A stretch of 45,239 nt of DNA. Source: a virus. Each line of letters begins with the position of its first letter. Position 1 is the first letter of the stretch. The translations under genes were made by a program, and so were the position numbers. The notes beneath the pieces are model-generated. The model did no database searches. It saw only the letters and a program-made list of their open reading frames with translations, and was not told the DNA's origin. The stretch covers positions 1 to 45,239 of the IMG/VR virus record IMGVR_UViG_3300042893_001754, one strand, 5' to 3'. This document shows, one piece after another, positions 12,443-19,637 of this stretch.

Positions 12443-13141
12443 TTAAGATATGTAGTTTGAAAAATTATGTGCTGCTGTACGTGCTTGTAATGGTGTTTCA
12501 ATTGTCTCTGCTCCTCTTTTTTTGAAGGGTACTACTTCTTTTATTGAAATTACATCTCCCCATCCACCAGCATCACTTTCCTTTTGAGCTTTGGTTTGTT
12601 TCTCTAGAAATCCTGCCCATTCCCACTCTTCGTAGTCTTCTTCTTTTGGGTCATAGTTTTCATCGAATATTCTATCTCCGATTTTGAATTTCTGTTTACA
12701 CCTATGTGAGTACCCAACAAAGCTGTTATCTTCTTTATTATAGGCTACTCCTTTGTGTTCAAAGTCCGGTGAATATTTTTCTACGATCATCCAGCTCATG
12801 TCACCTAGGCTACCAAGTAAATCTCCAGTTAAGTTATAACAATATAATCTGTTATATTCCCCTTTTGCTAACAGTACTTTACTAAAGTCTCTCATATTTG
12901 TATTTTTTCCTTCAGATTCAAAAATGTTCTTGGCTAGCTTATTACTTACATACCCAAATAGGTTATTGGCCCTGCTAATAGCTTCTGGCTTGTATCCTGT
13001 TTTTACTAATCGCAATGCCAGGGTCCATCCAAATATATTGAAGTACTGTTTTAAACAAATATCTCTACTGCTTTTTATTGAGTACCATGGTGATCTGCGT
13101 TCTAATTTTAGGTATTTTTTACCTGTCCAAATGTGTTCCAT
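12443..13141 (-). CDS. Hypothetical protein (232 aa)
   Basis: The ATG at 13141 (MEHIWTGKKYLKLERRSPWY) is preferred over an upstream TTG at 13156. It overlaps the thioredoxin gene by 23 nt, so it is coupled to it. Features: an aromatic, basic N-terminal half and an acidic patch (ENYDPKEEDYEEWEWAGF) around two thirds of the way. The protein has several Cys but no clear metal cluster. Unknown family. It is the last gene of the folding/redox cluster and is followed by a good terminator. Confidence 0.65.
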   Translation of the reverse strand: MEHIWTGKKYLKLERRSPWYSIKSSRDICLKQYFNIFGWTLALRLVKTGYKPEAISRANNLFGYVSNKLAKNIFESEGKNTNMRDFSKVLLAKGEYNRLYCYNLTGDLLGSLGDMSWMIVEKYSPDFEHKGVAYNKEDNSFVGYSHRCKQKFKIGDRIFDENYDPKEEDYEEWEWAGFLEKQTKAQKESDAGGWGDVISIKEVVPFKKRGAETIETPLQARTAAHNFSNYIS

Positions 13142-13373
13142 TTTTTGTTTTTTCAAATGTTCCTAAATCATATGTACCAACTAACCTGGCAAACTCGTTA
13201 TCTTGATCATCTAAGAATATCGTAACTGGGACTTTTCTAACTCCATATTTAATTGTCAAGTCCATGTCTTCAAATATATCTACTTCGGTAATTTGATCTT
13301 TTACCGGTTCTAATGTCTTTGCTAGAACTTTACATGGTCCGCAAGTGGTTGAATAAAATTTTAATATCTTCAT
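13119..13373 (-). CDS. Thioredoxin/glutaredoxin-like protein
   Basis: An 84-aa thioredoxin fold: strand MKILKFYSTT, the redox motif C11-G-P-C14, and the cis-proline region VRKVPVTIF (Pro49). CGPC is the classic thioredoxin active site; the length is that of phage mini-thioredoxins (T4 NrdC is 87 aa) rather than the 105-110 aa of cellular ones. Such phage proteins usually reduce ribonucleotide reductase or act as general disulfide reductants; no ribonucleotide reductase gene lies in this window. ATG at 13373 overlaps the upstream stop (ATGA), so translation is coupled. Confidence 0.9.
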   Translation of the reverse strand: MKILKFYSTTCGPCKVLAKTLEPVKDQITEVDIFEDMDLTIKYGVRKVPVTIFLDDQDNEFARLVGTYDLGTFEKTKNGTHLDR

Positions 13374-13636
13374 AGTGCTTTTATAAATTTTCCCTCTTTA
13401 TTTGTTATTATGGTAATTCCAAGTTTCCTGTCCATATCTTCTATAATCTCTATTAAGTTTCTTGGAACTAGGTGTTCTACTTTTTGGCCCCCAAAGTCTA
13501 CAACTTGTTTTTTATTGTTAAATACAATTTCAAACTCTTTTGGTGTGGCATTACCACCGTTTTCTTTAAAATATTTATAAAACCAATTGATGTCATATAA
13601 ATTGGTGTTCCGCATTTTCAAGTACCCTTCTCTCAT
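13370..13636 (-). CDS. Hypothetical protein (88 aa)
   Basis: ATG at 13636. The stop TGA overlaps the thioredoxin ATG (ATGA). The product looks alpha/beta: DINWFYKYFKENGGNATPKEF, strand KKQVVDFGGQ, helix NLIEIIEDMDRKLG, strand ITIITNKEG. No family recognised. It sits between the GroES-like gene and thioredoxin, so it may be part of the same folding/redox unit. Confidence 0.6.
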   Translation of the reverse strand: MREGYLKMRNTNLYDINWFYKYFKENGGNATPKEFEIVFNNKKQVVDFGGQKVEHLVPRNLIEIIEDMDRKLGITIITNKEGKFIKAL

Positions 13637-13716
13637 AATTTTATTTTTTTATAACTGCCCTTTTAATGCTCGGATAGTACACATATAAGGCAGGTTATTT
13701 TTACTCCGACATGAGG

Positions 13717-13947
13717 TTATACAAAATATAACAAACTGGTTTCGTGTAGTAGTAAATAATTAAATTTTTCGTCTTCATCTACTAGGTCTCCGGCTGTATA
13801 TTTTACCTCTTTTCCTAAACTGTTTTTTAATCTATCATCACAATCGTCTGCAACTTTGTAAAGGTAAGCTTTTAAATTTACCTCTGCAAATGCATCTTCA
13901 GGTTGTTTCTCTTGTCTAATTATGACTCTTTTAAATAGTGGCTCCAT
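13717..13947 (-). CDS. Divergent short GroES-like co-chaperonin
   Basis: The 76-aa product follows the GroES (Cpn10) pattern: MEPLFKRVIIRQEK (GroES PLHDRVIVKRKE), LKAYLYKVAD (VLAVGNG region), VKYTAGDLV (VKVGDIV) and YLLLHETSLLYFV (VLIMSESDILAIV). Most GroES proteins have about 95 aa. What is missing here is mainly the mobile loop with its Ile-Val-Leu GroEL-binding tripeptide: only QPEDAFAEVN lies between the first two blocks. The ATG overlaps the GroEL TAA by one base (TAATG), so the two are translated as a pair, in the order groEL then groES, the reverse of the bacterial operon. It may pair with the phage GroEL by other contacts, or act as a regulator. Confidence 0.65.
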   Translation of the reverse strand: MEPLFKRVIIRQEKQPEDAFAEVNLKAYLYKVADDCDDRLKNSLGKEVKYTAGDLVDEDEKFNYLLLHETSLLYFV

Positions 13948-15500
13948 TATAATCCGTTATCTGAAATTAAACAATCTGTTTTGATTACTAAAGAGGCAAC
14001 TGATACTGCATTTTCTAATGCCACTTCTAATGCTTTGGTTGAGTCTATTATTCCGGTCTTTAGTAAATTTTCAACTTTTCTCGTTTTAACATTTACCCCA
14101 TACCCAAATTTACTTGTAGCTGAATTATAATTAACTTCTTTCATAGAGGCATTCTCAAGAATTTGTCTGAAAGGTGCATAAAGTGCCACTCTAACATTAT
14201 CATAACCTAAGAGGGTTGCTCCAGATAGCTTTGAAACTTCTTTCATTCTAAATTCTGAAATATGCCTTAAAGTAGACCCACCTCCTGAAACAAATCCTCC
14301 ATCTAAAGAAGATCTAACAGCATGTACTGAATCTTCAATTCTATCTTTCTTTTCTTTTACCTCCGATTCAGTTACCCCTCCTACATAGATAATAGCAACT
14401 GTATTTTTTAGATTAGATAATCTTTTTGATAACTTAACTTTATCGAATTGATCAACTGTGTTCTCTAACTGTACTTTTAAAGATTCTACTCTTTTTTCTA
14501 CTTCTTCTGAAACACCTTCGCAAATAAACACTGTTCTATTTTTATCGGATAAGATCTTTTTTGCAAATCCCATTTTTACCGTAGAGCTTGTTTTTGTAGA
14601 AAAGACCTCTCCGGAAGTAAATGCAGCAAGATCCTCTAAAATATTTGTACGATTCAATCCAAAGTCTGGACTAAGTGTAACAGATACATTAATAGTACCC
14701 TGCATTTTACTTTTTGCCAGTGTGGCCATTACACCTTCATCCACATCTTCGGCAATGATGAATAAAGATTGTCCGTTAGTTTGGCACTCTCTTACTACTG
14801 CCGCAATGTCATTAATAGATTTTATCGGGCCATCGTAAATTAGGATTCTAGAATTCTCTAAGGTAACGGTCATTGTTGATTGATCTGTGATAAAGTGTGG
14901 AATGGCCCAACCTCGTTCAATAGACATACCATCAATAAATTCTGTTGTTGTCTCTCTAGAAACTCCTTCTTGAATATCAATAGTACCTTCATTTCCAACC
15001 CTTTCAAAAGTATCTGAGACTACTCTACCAATAATTGGATCGTTGTTTGCGGATACTGTCGCAATTTGGAACATCTCCTTTTTACCAACTTTCTTTGTTA
15101 ACTTATGTAAGTTTTTTTGTACTTCCTTGAATGCGATATTCATGCCCTCTACATACTCAACGTGAGATGTATCTGGAAGTAACTCTAATGTCTCTACTGC
15201 GTTTGTAACTAATTGTTGAGTTAGTACAGAGGTGGTTGTAGTGCTGTCTCCAACTAAATCAACTGTTTTTCTTACAGCCTCTTTAAGGAGTTGTCCTCCC
15301 ATTTCTCTAAATGCATCATCTTGCATAATACTTTCGGCCACTGTAACTCCATCCTTGGTAATATGGTTTCTGAATCCCATTTTGTTTCTGATGATAACTG
15401 TCTTACCTTCTGCACCCATTGTAGTTTTAACCGCATTGGCTACAACTTCAATTCCTTCTCGTAGAGCTTTTCTAGCCTCTTTATTTAATTTTATCAGCAT
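13947..15500 (-). CDS. groEL: Phage-encoded GroEL (Hsp60 chaperonin)
   Basis: The 517-aa protein is a full-length group I chaperonin with equatorial, intermediate and apical regions. Nucleotide site: KDGVTVA with Asp50 (E. coli Asp52), the loop GDSTTTT at 84-90 (E. coli GDGTTT, Gly88 replaced by Ser), GGG at 406-408, and the hydrolytic Asp390 in RIEDSVHAVRSS (E. coli Asp398). Apical region: ERGWAIPHF replaces RGYLSPYF. The C-terminal GGM tail found in many bacterial GroELs is absent; it ends SDNGL. ATG at 15500 lies inside the end of the upstream gene (20-nt overlap). It would fold phage proteins, possibly the capsid, in the host cytoplasm. The Gly-to-Ser change in the phosphate loop and the divergent apical face suggest a specialised machine. 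Confidence 0.95.
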   Translation of the reverse strand: MLIKLNKEARKALREGIEVVANAVKTTMGAEGKTVIIRNKMGFRNHITKDGVTVAESIMQDDAFREMGGQLLKEAVRKTVDLVGDSTTTTSVLTQQLVTNAVETLELLPDTSHVEYVEGMNIAFKEVQKNLHKLTKKVGKKEMFQIATVSANNDPIIGRVVSDTFERVGNEGTIDIQEGVSRETTTEFIDGMSIERGWAIPHFITDQSTMTVTLENSRILIYDGPIKSINDIAAVVRECQTNGQSLFIIAEDVDEGVMATLAKSKMQGTINVSVTLSPDFGLNRTNILEDLAAFTSGEVFSTKTSSTVKMGFAKKILSDKNRTVFICEGVSEEVEKRVESLKVQLENTVDQFDKVKLSKRLSNLKNTVAIIYVGGVTESEVKEKKDRIEDSVHAVRSSLDGGFVSGGGSTLRHISEFRMKEVSKLSGATLLGYDNVRVALYAPFRQILENASMKEVNYNSATSKFGYGVNVKTRKVENLLKTGIIDSTKALEVALENAVSVASLVIKTDCLISDNGL

Positions 15501-15663
15501 ATAGTTTTTTTAATATTTCTTGGTTTATGTTCCATTGTTTGGTAAACCTTTTTTTGTCATCCTCCCAAATACCTTTCATACTAGGAAATAAAATTTTAAG
15601 ATCTTCGGTCTCTAGTAGTTTATCATACTCAGCTTTTATTATAAGCTCATTATCGTTATTCAT
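15481..15663 (-). CDS. Small hypothetical protein (60 aa)
   Basis: ATG at 15663. A charged, helical protein (YDKLLETEDLKILFPSMKG, INQEILKKLYADKIK). Its end overlaps the groEL start by 20 nt and its start overlaps the upstream gene by 8 nt, so it is embedded in the coupled cluster. No family known. Confidence 0.6.
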   Translation of the reverse strand: MNNDNELIIKAEYDKLLETEDLKILFPSMKGIWEDDKKRFTKQWNINQEILKKLYADKIK

Positions 15664-15955
15664 ACATTTTATTTTTTAATGCATCTTTAAGCCATGTAAA
15701 ATCTTGCTCTTCTAAGGTATAAAGTGGCTTATCAATTCTGTATATAACTCTATCTTTACCTCCTAAATCATTGATAATTAAGGCGTTAAACGCATCATAT
15801 TCTTCGACTTCTCCGGTCTCTTTATTTTTAGAAGATTCTTTTGAAAAAGCCAAAAATGTACAATCTTTACCAAGTTCTTTCTTTACATTAGATAAACTAA
15901 GCAACAGGCTTTTGGATATTACCTGTTGTAGTTTTGTGAAATCATTTTCTTCCAT
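15656..15955 (-). CDS. Hypothetical protein (99 aa)
   Basis: ATG at 15955, 2 nt after the upstream stop. The N-terminal half is helical (KLQQVISKSLLLSLSNVKKEL), the centre charged and probably flexible (SKESSKNKETGEVEEYD), followed by strand NALIINDLGG. Unknown function, co-transcribed with the SSB-like and GroEL genes. Confidence 0.6.
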   Translation of the reverse strand: MEENDFTKLQQVISKSLLLSLSNVKKELGKDCTFLAFSKESSKNKETGEVEEYDAFNALIINDLGGKDRVIYRIDKPLYTLEEQDFTWLKDALKNKMYE

Positions 15956-15957
15956 CT

Positions 15958-16359
15958 CTAAGAAATTGTCTCGCTTAGTTCTTTTAAATCTTGGAAACTT
16001 TTTGCTACACCACTTTCAATATTTCTTTGGTGAATTTCCGCAATTAATTCTTGACCTTCCACCATGTCCATTGACAGCTTATCTGAAAAGAATGTTTTTA
16101 CATTACCAGGGTTGAAAGTAGACTCACGATCAGTGACCATCACAACTTCTCTGTTTTGAATTTGCTCTTGTGTTGGGTTATCTATTTTACTTGCAGTAGA
16201 TACTTCTACCCAATTTACCACCTCTGGTAGGTAATTAATAATTGTTGCGCTAATTCCTTGTTCTACAGCAGATCTTAACTTAATAAACTCTTTTGCGGTA
16301 ATTGTAATTTGTTCATCTCCTTGGTATCCGAAACCTTGTTGCATTTGTTCTTGTGACAT
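15958..16359 (-). CDS. Hypothetical protein (133 aa)
   Basis: ATG at 16359. It begins MSQEQMQQGFGYQGDEQ, then a helix with KEFIKLRSAVEQGIS, a central VVNWVEVSTASKI and EVVMVTDRESTFNPGN, and a helical end. No recognised enzyme motif. Position between the SSB-like gene and the chaperonin cluster suggests a DNA-metabolism accessory, but this is only context. Confidence 0.6.
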   Translation of the reverse strand: MSQEQMQQGFGYQGDEQITITAKEFIKLRSAVEQGISATIINYLPEVVNWVEVSTASKIDNPTQEQIQNREVVMVTDRESTFNPGNVKTFFSDKLSMDMVEGQELIAEIHQRNIESGVAKSFQDLKELSETIS

Positions 16360-16376
16360 ATTATATAAATTTATTA

Positions 16377-17102
16377 TTAAAATGGTAAATCATCTTCATC
16401 CTCTTCATTATACACTAAAGGTTCTGGTGAGCTAAAGGCCTCTTCTGCTGTAGGCGTAGGAATTGATTTTGGTTTTTCTACTGGTTGATCAGGAGTATTA
16501 CTGTTTGTTTTCCATGTAAGTCTCTCTACTTCGGTCTCTAAAACTTTAAATAAATAATCTTCTTTTGCTTCTAAAGAGGCAGCTGATGGTGAGTTTTTAC
16601 CTAATTTTGTAACCCATTTAACTGCTGGAATATCTCCATCTACAAAACTACCATCCTTTACGTAGTAAGCATTAGTAAGTGCAGGTTTAATCTTTTCTCC
16701 ACTTACCTTAAACGATACTCCTACTTTTGTATTCTCAGTTCCTTCAGGAGTAAATTTATAAGGAAATAAAGTAATATTTTGTTTCTTTTCTAACTGTGGT
16801 AAAAATTTAATTGCACTCTCAGCATAGGAATCAATATTACCTTTTTGGTTAAAAATAGATATTGGAGCATAGTAATGATTCTCACCATCTTGGATACTAA
16901 AAGAGATTTGTTTTCCGAAATCAGATTCGTAAATTGTAACCGAATCTAACTCTCCTGTAACTCCCTTATCAAAGTACTTTCTATAGGAAATCTTTCCTGT
17001 GCTACTTTCATTCTTTTTATATCCCTCTTTCTCTTCTTTTGAATAAAGGAAGAATATTCCTTGTGTCTTATCTAACTGTAAATAATTTTTCTTAAATTCC
17101 AT
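16377..17102 (-). CDS. ssb: Putative single-stranded DNA-binding protein (SSB-like)
   Basis: The 241-aa protein ends NEEDEDDLPF. A D-D-L-P-F acidic tip preceded by a Pro/Ser/Thr/Glu-rich linker is the signature of bacterial and phage SSBs, where it recruits partner proteins such as helicases and RecO. The first about 190 residues look beta-rich (KQISFSIQDGENHYYAPISIF, KVGVSFKVSGEKI) and would be the DNA-binding OB part, though divergent. It would coat ssDNA during phage replication and recombination, in the same arm as RecA and the SF2 helicase. It is coupled to the upstream gene by an 11-nt overlap. Confidence 0.78.
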   Translation of the reverse strand: MEFKKNYLQLDKTQGIFFLYSKEEKEGYKKNESSTGKISYRKYFDKGVTGELDSVTIYESDFGKQISFSIQDGENHYYAPISIFNQKGNIDSYAESAIKFLPQLEKKQNITLFPYKFTPEGTENTKVGVSFKVSGEKIKPALTNAYYVKDGSFVDGDIPAVKWVTKLGKNSPSAASLEAKEDYLFKVLETEVERLTWKTNSNTPDQPVEKPKSIPTPTAEEAFSSPEPLVYNEEDEDDLPF

Positions 17103-17466
17103 TTTTTGCTTGTTTAATTTTTTCTTCTACTTCTTCTACTGTTTCTATAACAGATATTTTGTAATCTGTTTCCATGTATATTGTGCAGCCCTTATCTTTA
17201 TTATTTACCATGAAACTTATTTGATTTGGCCGTAACCTAGCTTCAGCAATTTCTTCGGTATATGAATTGTCATCCATAATCAAAGCTTCATAGTCATCTT
17301 CTAATAACTCTTTTGGTGGTGTAATACCTAAATCTTGATAAAAAGATAAAGTGTTACCATTTAAATCTTTTTTATCTCCTTGGTCATCACCTAAGATTTT
17401 ATTTTCTACCTCTTCTTTTAATACTGAAGATATGACATTAACTGAAATAAATTCTTTTTCTTGCAT
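17092..17466 (-). CDS. Hypothetical protein (124 aa), first gene of the SSB operon
   Basis: ATG at 17466, 23 nt from a strong -7 box. The product is acidic with GDDQGDKKDLNGN, ITPPKELLEDDYEALIMDD and a C-terminal helix (VEEVEEKIKQAKNGI). It overlaps the SSB gene by 11 nt. No known family; co-translation suggests a link to the SSB. Confidence 0.6.
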   Translation of the reverse strand: MQEKEFISVNVISSVLKEEVENKILGDDQGDKKDLNGNTLSFYQDLGITPPKELLEDDYEALIMDDNSYTEEIAEARLRPNQISFMVNNKDKGCTIYMETDYKISVIETVEEVEEKIKQAKNGI

Positions 17467-17488
17467 ATGTGTTTGTTATTTTATTCTG

Positions 17489-17520
17489 CAAATTTACGAA
17501 TAATATTTGGATTATACAAA
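17489..17520 (-). promoter_or_regulatory. Strong leftward promoter of the SSB-GroEL operon
   Basis: On the minus strand TTTG (17517-17520), 20 nt, TAAATTTG (17489-17496). It lies in the only gap between 12.4 and 21 kb that carries such a site, so it probably drives the ten or so genes from 17466 down to the terminator at 12389. Confidence 0.8.
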
Positions 17521-17527
17521 TTATTAT

Positions 17528-18178
17528 CTATTTATTATACTCAAAATCTAATATTTTACCAACAAGGTCAGATCTATGATTAGTTTTAAGCTTAACCCAC
17601 TTAATATCTTGTAGTTTTTTAGATAAATCTATTACATAAGATAAACCGTTATATTCTTCACGTATATCTTTTTGTTCATTGTCTCCGTTTATGATAATTT
17701 TACCAGTTTTACCAAGCCTTGTAAGGATAGCTAACATTTCTGCTTTAGTTAGATTTTGTGCTTCTTCAACAACAAGTACGTCATCTATTGTTTTACCCCT
17801 AATAAATTGAACTGGCAGTGCTTTTACTTTTTCATCTTTAATCAACTCTTCTATTTTTACCTTATCGTAACACTTGATTAAATTTTCTTGAAATGCTTCT
17901 AAATATGGATCAAATTTACTTTTTAAATCGCCCGGTAAAAAGCCAAGCGAGTTTCCAACTTCAACAGCTGCTCTAGTAACTAATATATGATCACATTGTT
18001 TTTTCATCAAGAAATCCAAAGCTGCTTGTGCACATATTAAACTTTTTCCGGAACCTGCACGCCCTGTAACTACCACAATTTGATTGTCGATGATTAATTG
18101 TTTAGTTTCTTTTTGTTCCTCGTTAAGTGTAACTTGATATTTAATTTCTGATTTTCTAACCCTATTTGGTTCTTTCAT
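17528..18178 (-). CDS. phoH: PhoH family P-loop ATPase
   Basis: The 216-aa product has Walker A GRAGSGKS (residues 39-46), the region VTRAAVEVGNSLGFLPGDL typical of PhoH, Walker B VVEEAQN (136-142) and a C-terminal TNHRSDL motif. This is the compact PhoH ATPase core related to the N-terminal part of SF1 helicases and common in marine phages. The biochemical role in phages is uncertain (RNA metabolism or phosphate-stress response). It is the last gene of the helicase-RecA operon, 6 nt after the GIY-YIG-type gene. Confidence 0.92.
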   Translation of the reverse strand: MKEPNRVRKSEIKYQVTLNEEQKETKQLIIDNQIVVVTGRAGSGKSLICAQAALDFLMKKQCDHILVTRAAVEVGNSLGFLPGDLKSKFDPYLEAFQENLIKCYDKVKIEELIKDEKVKALPVQFIRGKTIDDVLVVEEAQNLTKAEMLAILTRLGKTGKIIINGDNEQKDIREEYNGLSYVIDLSKKLQDIKWVKLKTNHRSDLVGKILDFEYNK

Positions 18179-18184
18179 TTTAGT

Positions 18185-18643
18185 TTATTTTTTACCGTAT
18201 CTTACTATTTTAATTCCGTCATTTAAATATTTACAATCTTCTAATGCTCCTGAACACATAATTTGTTTAGCTTCTTGGTAAGTTAAGTCATTATCTGTGT
18301 TAGCTGTAAGTAATATCTCACGCTCAATAAAAAAATTATGACTATTTAGTTTAATAAATTTATTACTGGACAAATATGTTCTCCAATCGCTTTCTTTTAT
18401 TACATACTCATAAGTTTTTAATCTTTTATCTGTAATATTGTTTTTTTCTTTTTTGCCAAAAACTCTTTTTCTCTTTGTAAATAAATTTTTTTTACCTATA
18501 TATTCAAAAGTTACATTGTTTGTTTTAAGGTCCAAAAGTCTTAATTTGTATACAAATCCACATGCATCAGGAAAGTGCTCTTGTAAGTCTTGGAGGGAGC
18601 TTATCTGCTCACCTCCATACCTCCACTCTGTATAATTTTTCAT
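18185..18643 (-). CDS. GIY-YIG-type phage nuclease (putative)
   Basis: The 152-aa product has CGFVYKLRLLD near residue 28 and EYIGKKNLFTKRKR at about 47-60, matching the two GIY-YIG core strands (here FVY and YIG). Then KESDWRTYLSS and IEREILL follow, which I recognise from a group of phage GIY-YIG-like nucleases with ESDWKxYxGSS and REIL. It is probably a stand-alone DNA nuclease or homing-type enzyme; its place between RecA and PhoH in a compact operon suggests a phage function. Stop at 18185, 1 nt gap to RecA upstream. Confidence 0.7.
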   Translation of the reverse strand: MKNYTEWRYGGEQISSLQDLQEHFPDACGFVYKLRLLDLKTNNVTFEYIGKKNLFTKRKRVFGKKEKNNITDKRLKTYEYVIKESDWRTYLSSNKFIKLNSHNFFIEREILLTANTDNDLTYQEAKQIMCSGALEDCKYLNDGIKIVRYGKK

Positions 18644-18644
18644 A

Positions 18645-19634
18645 TTAGATATTAAAGTGTTCTCTAATTTTACTTTCTAATTCTTCAGCTAACTCTGGGT
18701 TATCTTTAAGAAGTTGTTTTACATTAGCTGTTCCTTGTCCTAATTTAGTTTCTCCATAGTTAAACCAAGATCCTTTTTTGTCTATAATACCTATGCTCTC
18801 AGCTATTGCCACAATCTCACTGTTTCTATCAATACCTTCTCCAAATACAATATCAAACGTTGTCAACTGAAAAGGTGGAGCAAGTTTATTTTTAATAGTT
18901 TTTACTTTTACGTGACTATTGATAACATTACCTTCATTATCTTTATCTCCTGCACTTTTTCTAATATCAATTCTTATAGAAGCGTAAAACTTCATTGCAT
19001 TACCTCCAGGAGTAGTTTCAGGAGATCCAAACATAACTCCAATCTTCTCTCTTAATTGGTTTGTCCATAAAAGAACTGTATCTGTTTTGTTAACAACACC
19101 TGTTAATTTTCTACATGCTTGAGACATTAATCTGGCATGTAGTCCCATTTTAGAATCTCCCATTTCGCCTTCAATTTCAGCTTTAGGGGTAAGTGCAGCA
19201 ATTGAGTCAATAACACACACTGAAATCTTGCCTGATGAAATTAATGCTTCTGCAATCTCTAATGCTTGCTCTCCAGAGTCAGGTTGTGAAATAATTACTT
19301 GAGACATATCTAGGCCTAAATGCTCTGCATAGTTTCTATCAAAAGCATGCTCTGCATCAATAAAAGCAACTCTTTTGTCTGGTGTATCTTGTTGAGCTTG
19401 TATCATTGTGTGTATACAAAGTGTTGTCTTGCCCGAAGATTCTGGCCCATAAATCTCAACCATTCTACCTTTACCCCAACCACCTCCTGTGATTATGTCA
19501 ACTCCCAATGATCCGGTACTTTGTCTTTCAGTTTGAATAACAGTATCCCCAACGATAACAGCTCCTTTTCCAAAACGTTTGTCCATACTTGCTAGAACAT
19601 CTAATAACGGGTCTTTTTCTTCCATTTTTGTCAT
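18645..19634 (-). CDS. recA: RecA recombinase
   Basis: The 329-aa protein is a bacterial-type RecA, not UvsX: FGKGAVI, GSLGVDIITGGG, Walker A GPESSGKT (63-70), AFIDAEHAFD, CVIDSIAALTPKAEIEGEMG (Walker B and L1 region), LLWTNQLREKIGVMFG and a TTPGGNAMKFYASIRIDIR L2 region. It is slightly shorter than E. coli RecA (352 aa), missing most of the acidic C-terminal tail. It catalyses strand exchange during recombination-dependent replication and repair. An ATG nine bases downstream (19625) is an alternative start. It lies directly after the SF2 helicase (3 nt), so the two are co-transcribed. Confidence 0.96.
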   Translation of the reverse strand: MTKMEEKDPLLDVLASMDKRFGKGAVIVGDTVIQTERQSTGSLGVDIITGGGWGKGRMVEIYGPESSGKTTLCIHTMIQAQQDTPDKRVAFIDAEHAFDRNYAEHLGLDMSQVIISQPDSGEQALEIAEALISSGKISVCVIDSIAALTPKAEIEGEMGDSKMGLHARLMSQACRKLTGVVNKTDTVLLWTNQLREKIGVMFGSPETTPGGNAMKFYASIRIDIRKSAGDKDNEGNVINSHVKVKTIKNKLAPPFQLTTFDIVFGEGIDRNSEIVAIAESIGIIDKKGSWFNYGETKLGQGTANVKQLLKDNPELAEELESKIREHFNI

Positions 19635-19637
19635 ATA

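Noticed and set aside
14458-15504. Plus-strand frames of 126 and 90 codons opposite groEL
   Set aside because: They are antisense shadows of the well-conserved chaperonin gene, without promoters or plausible products.
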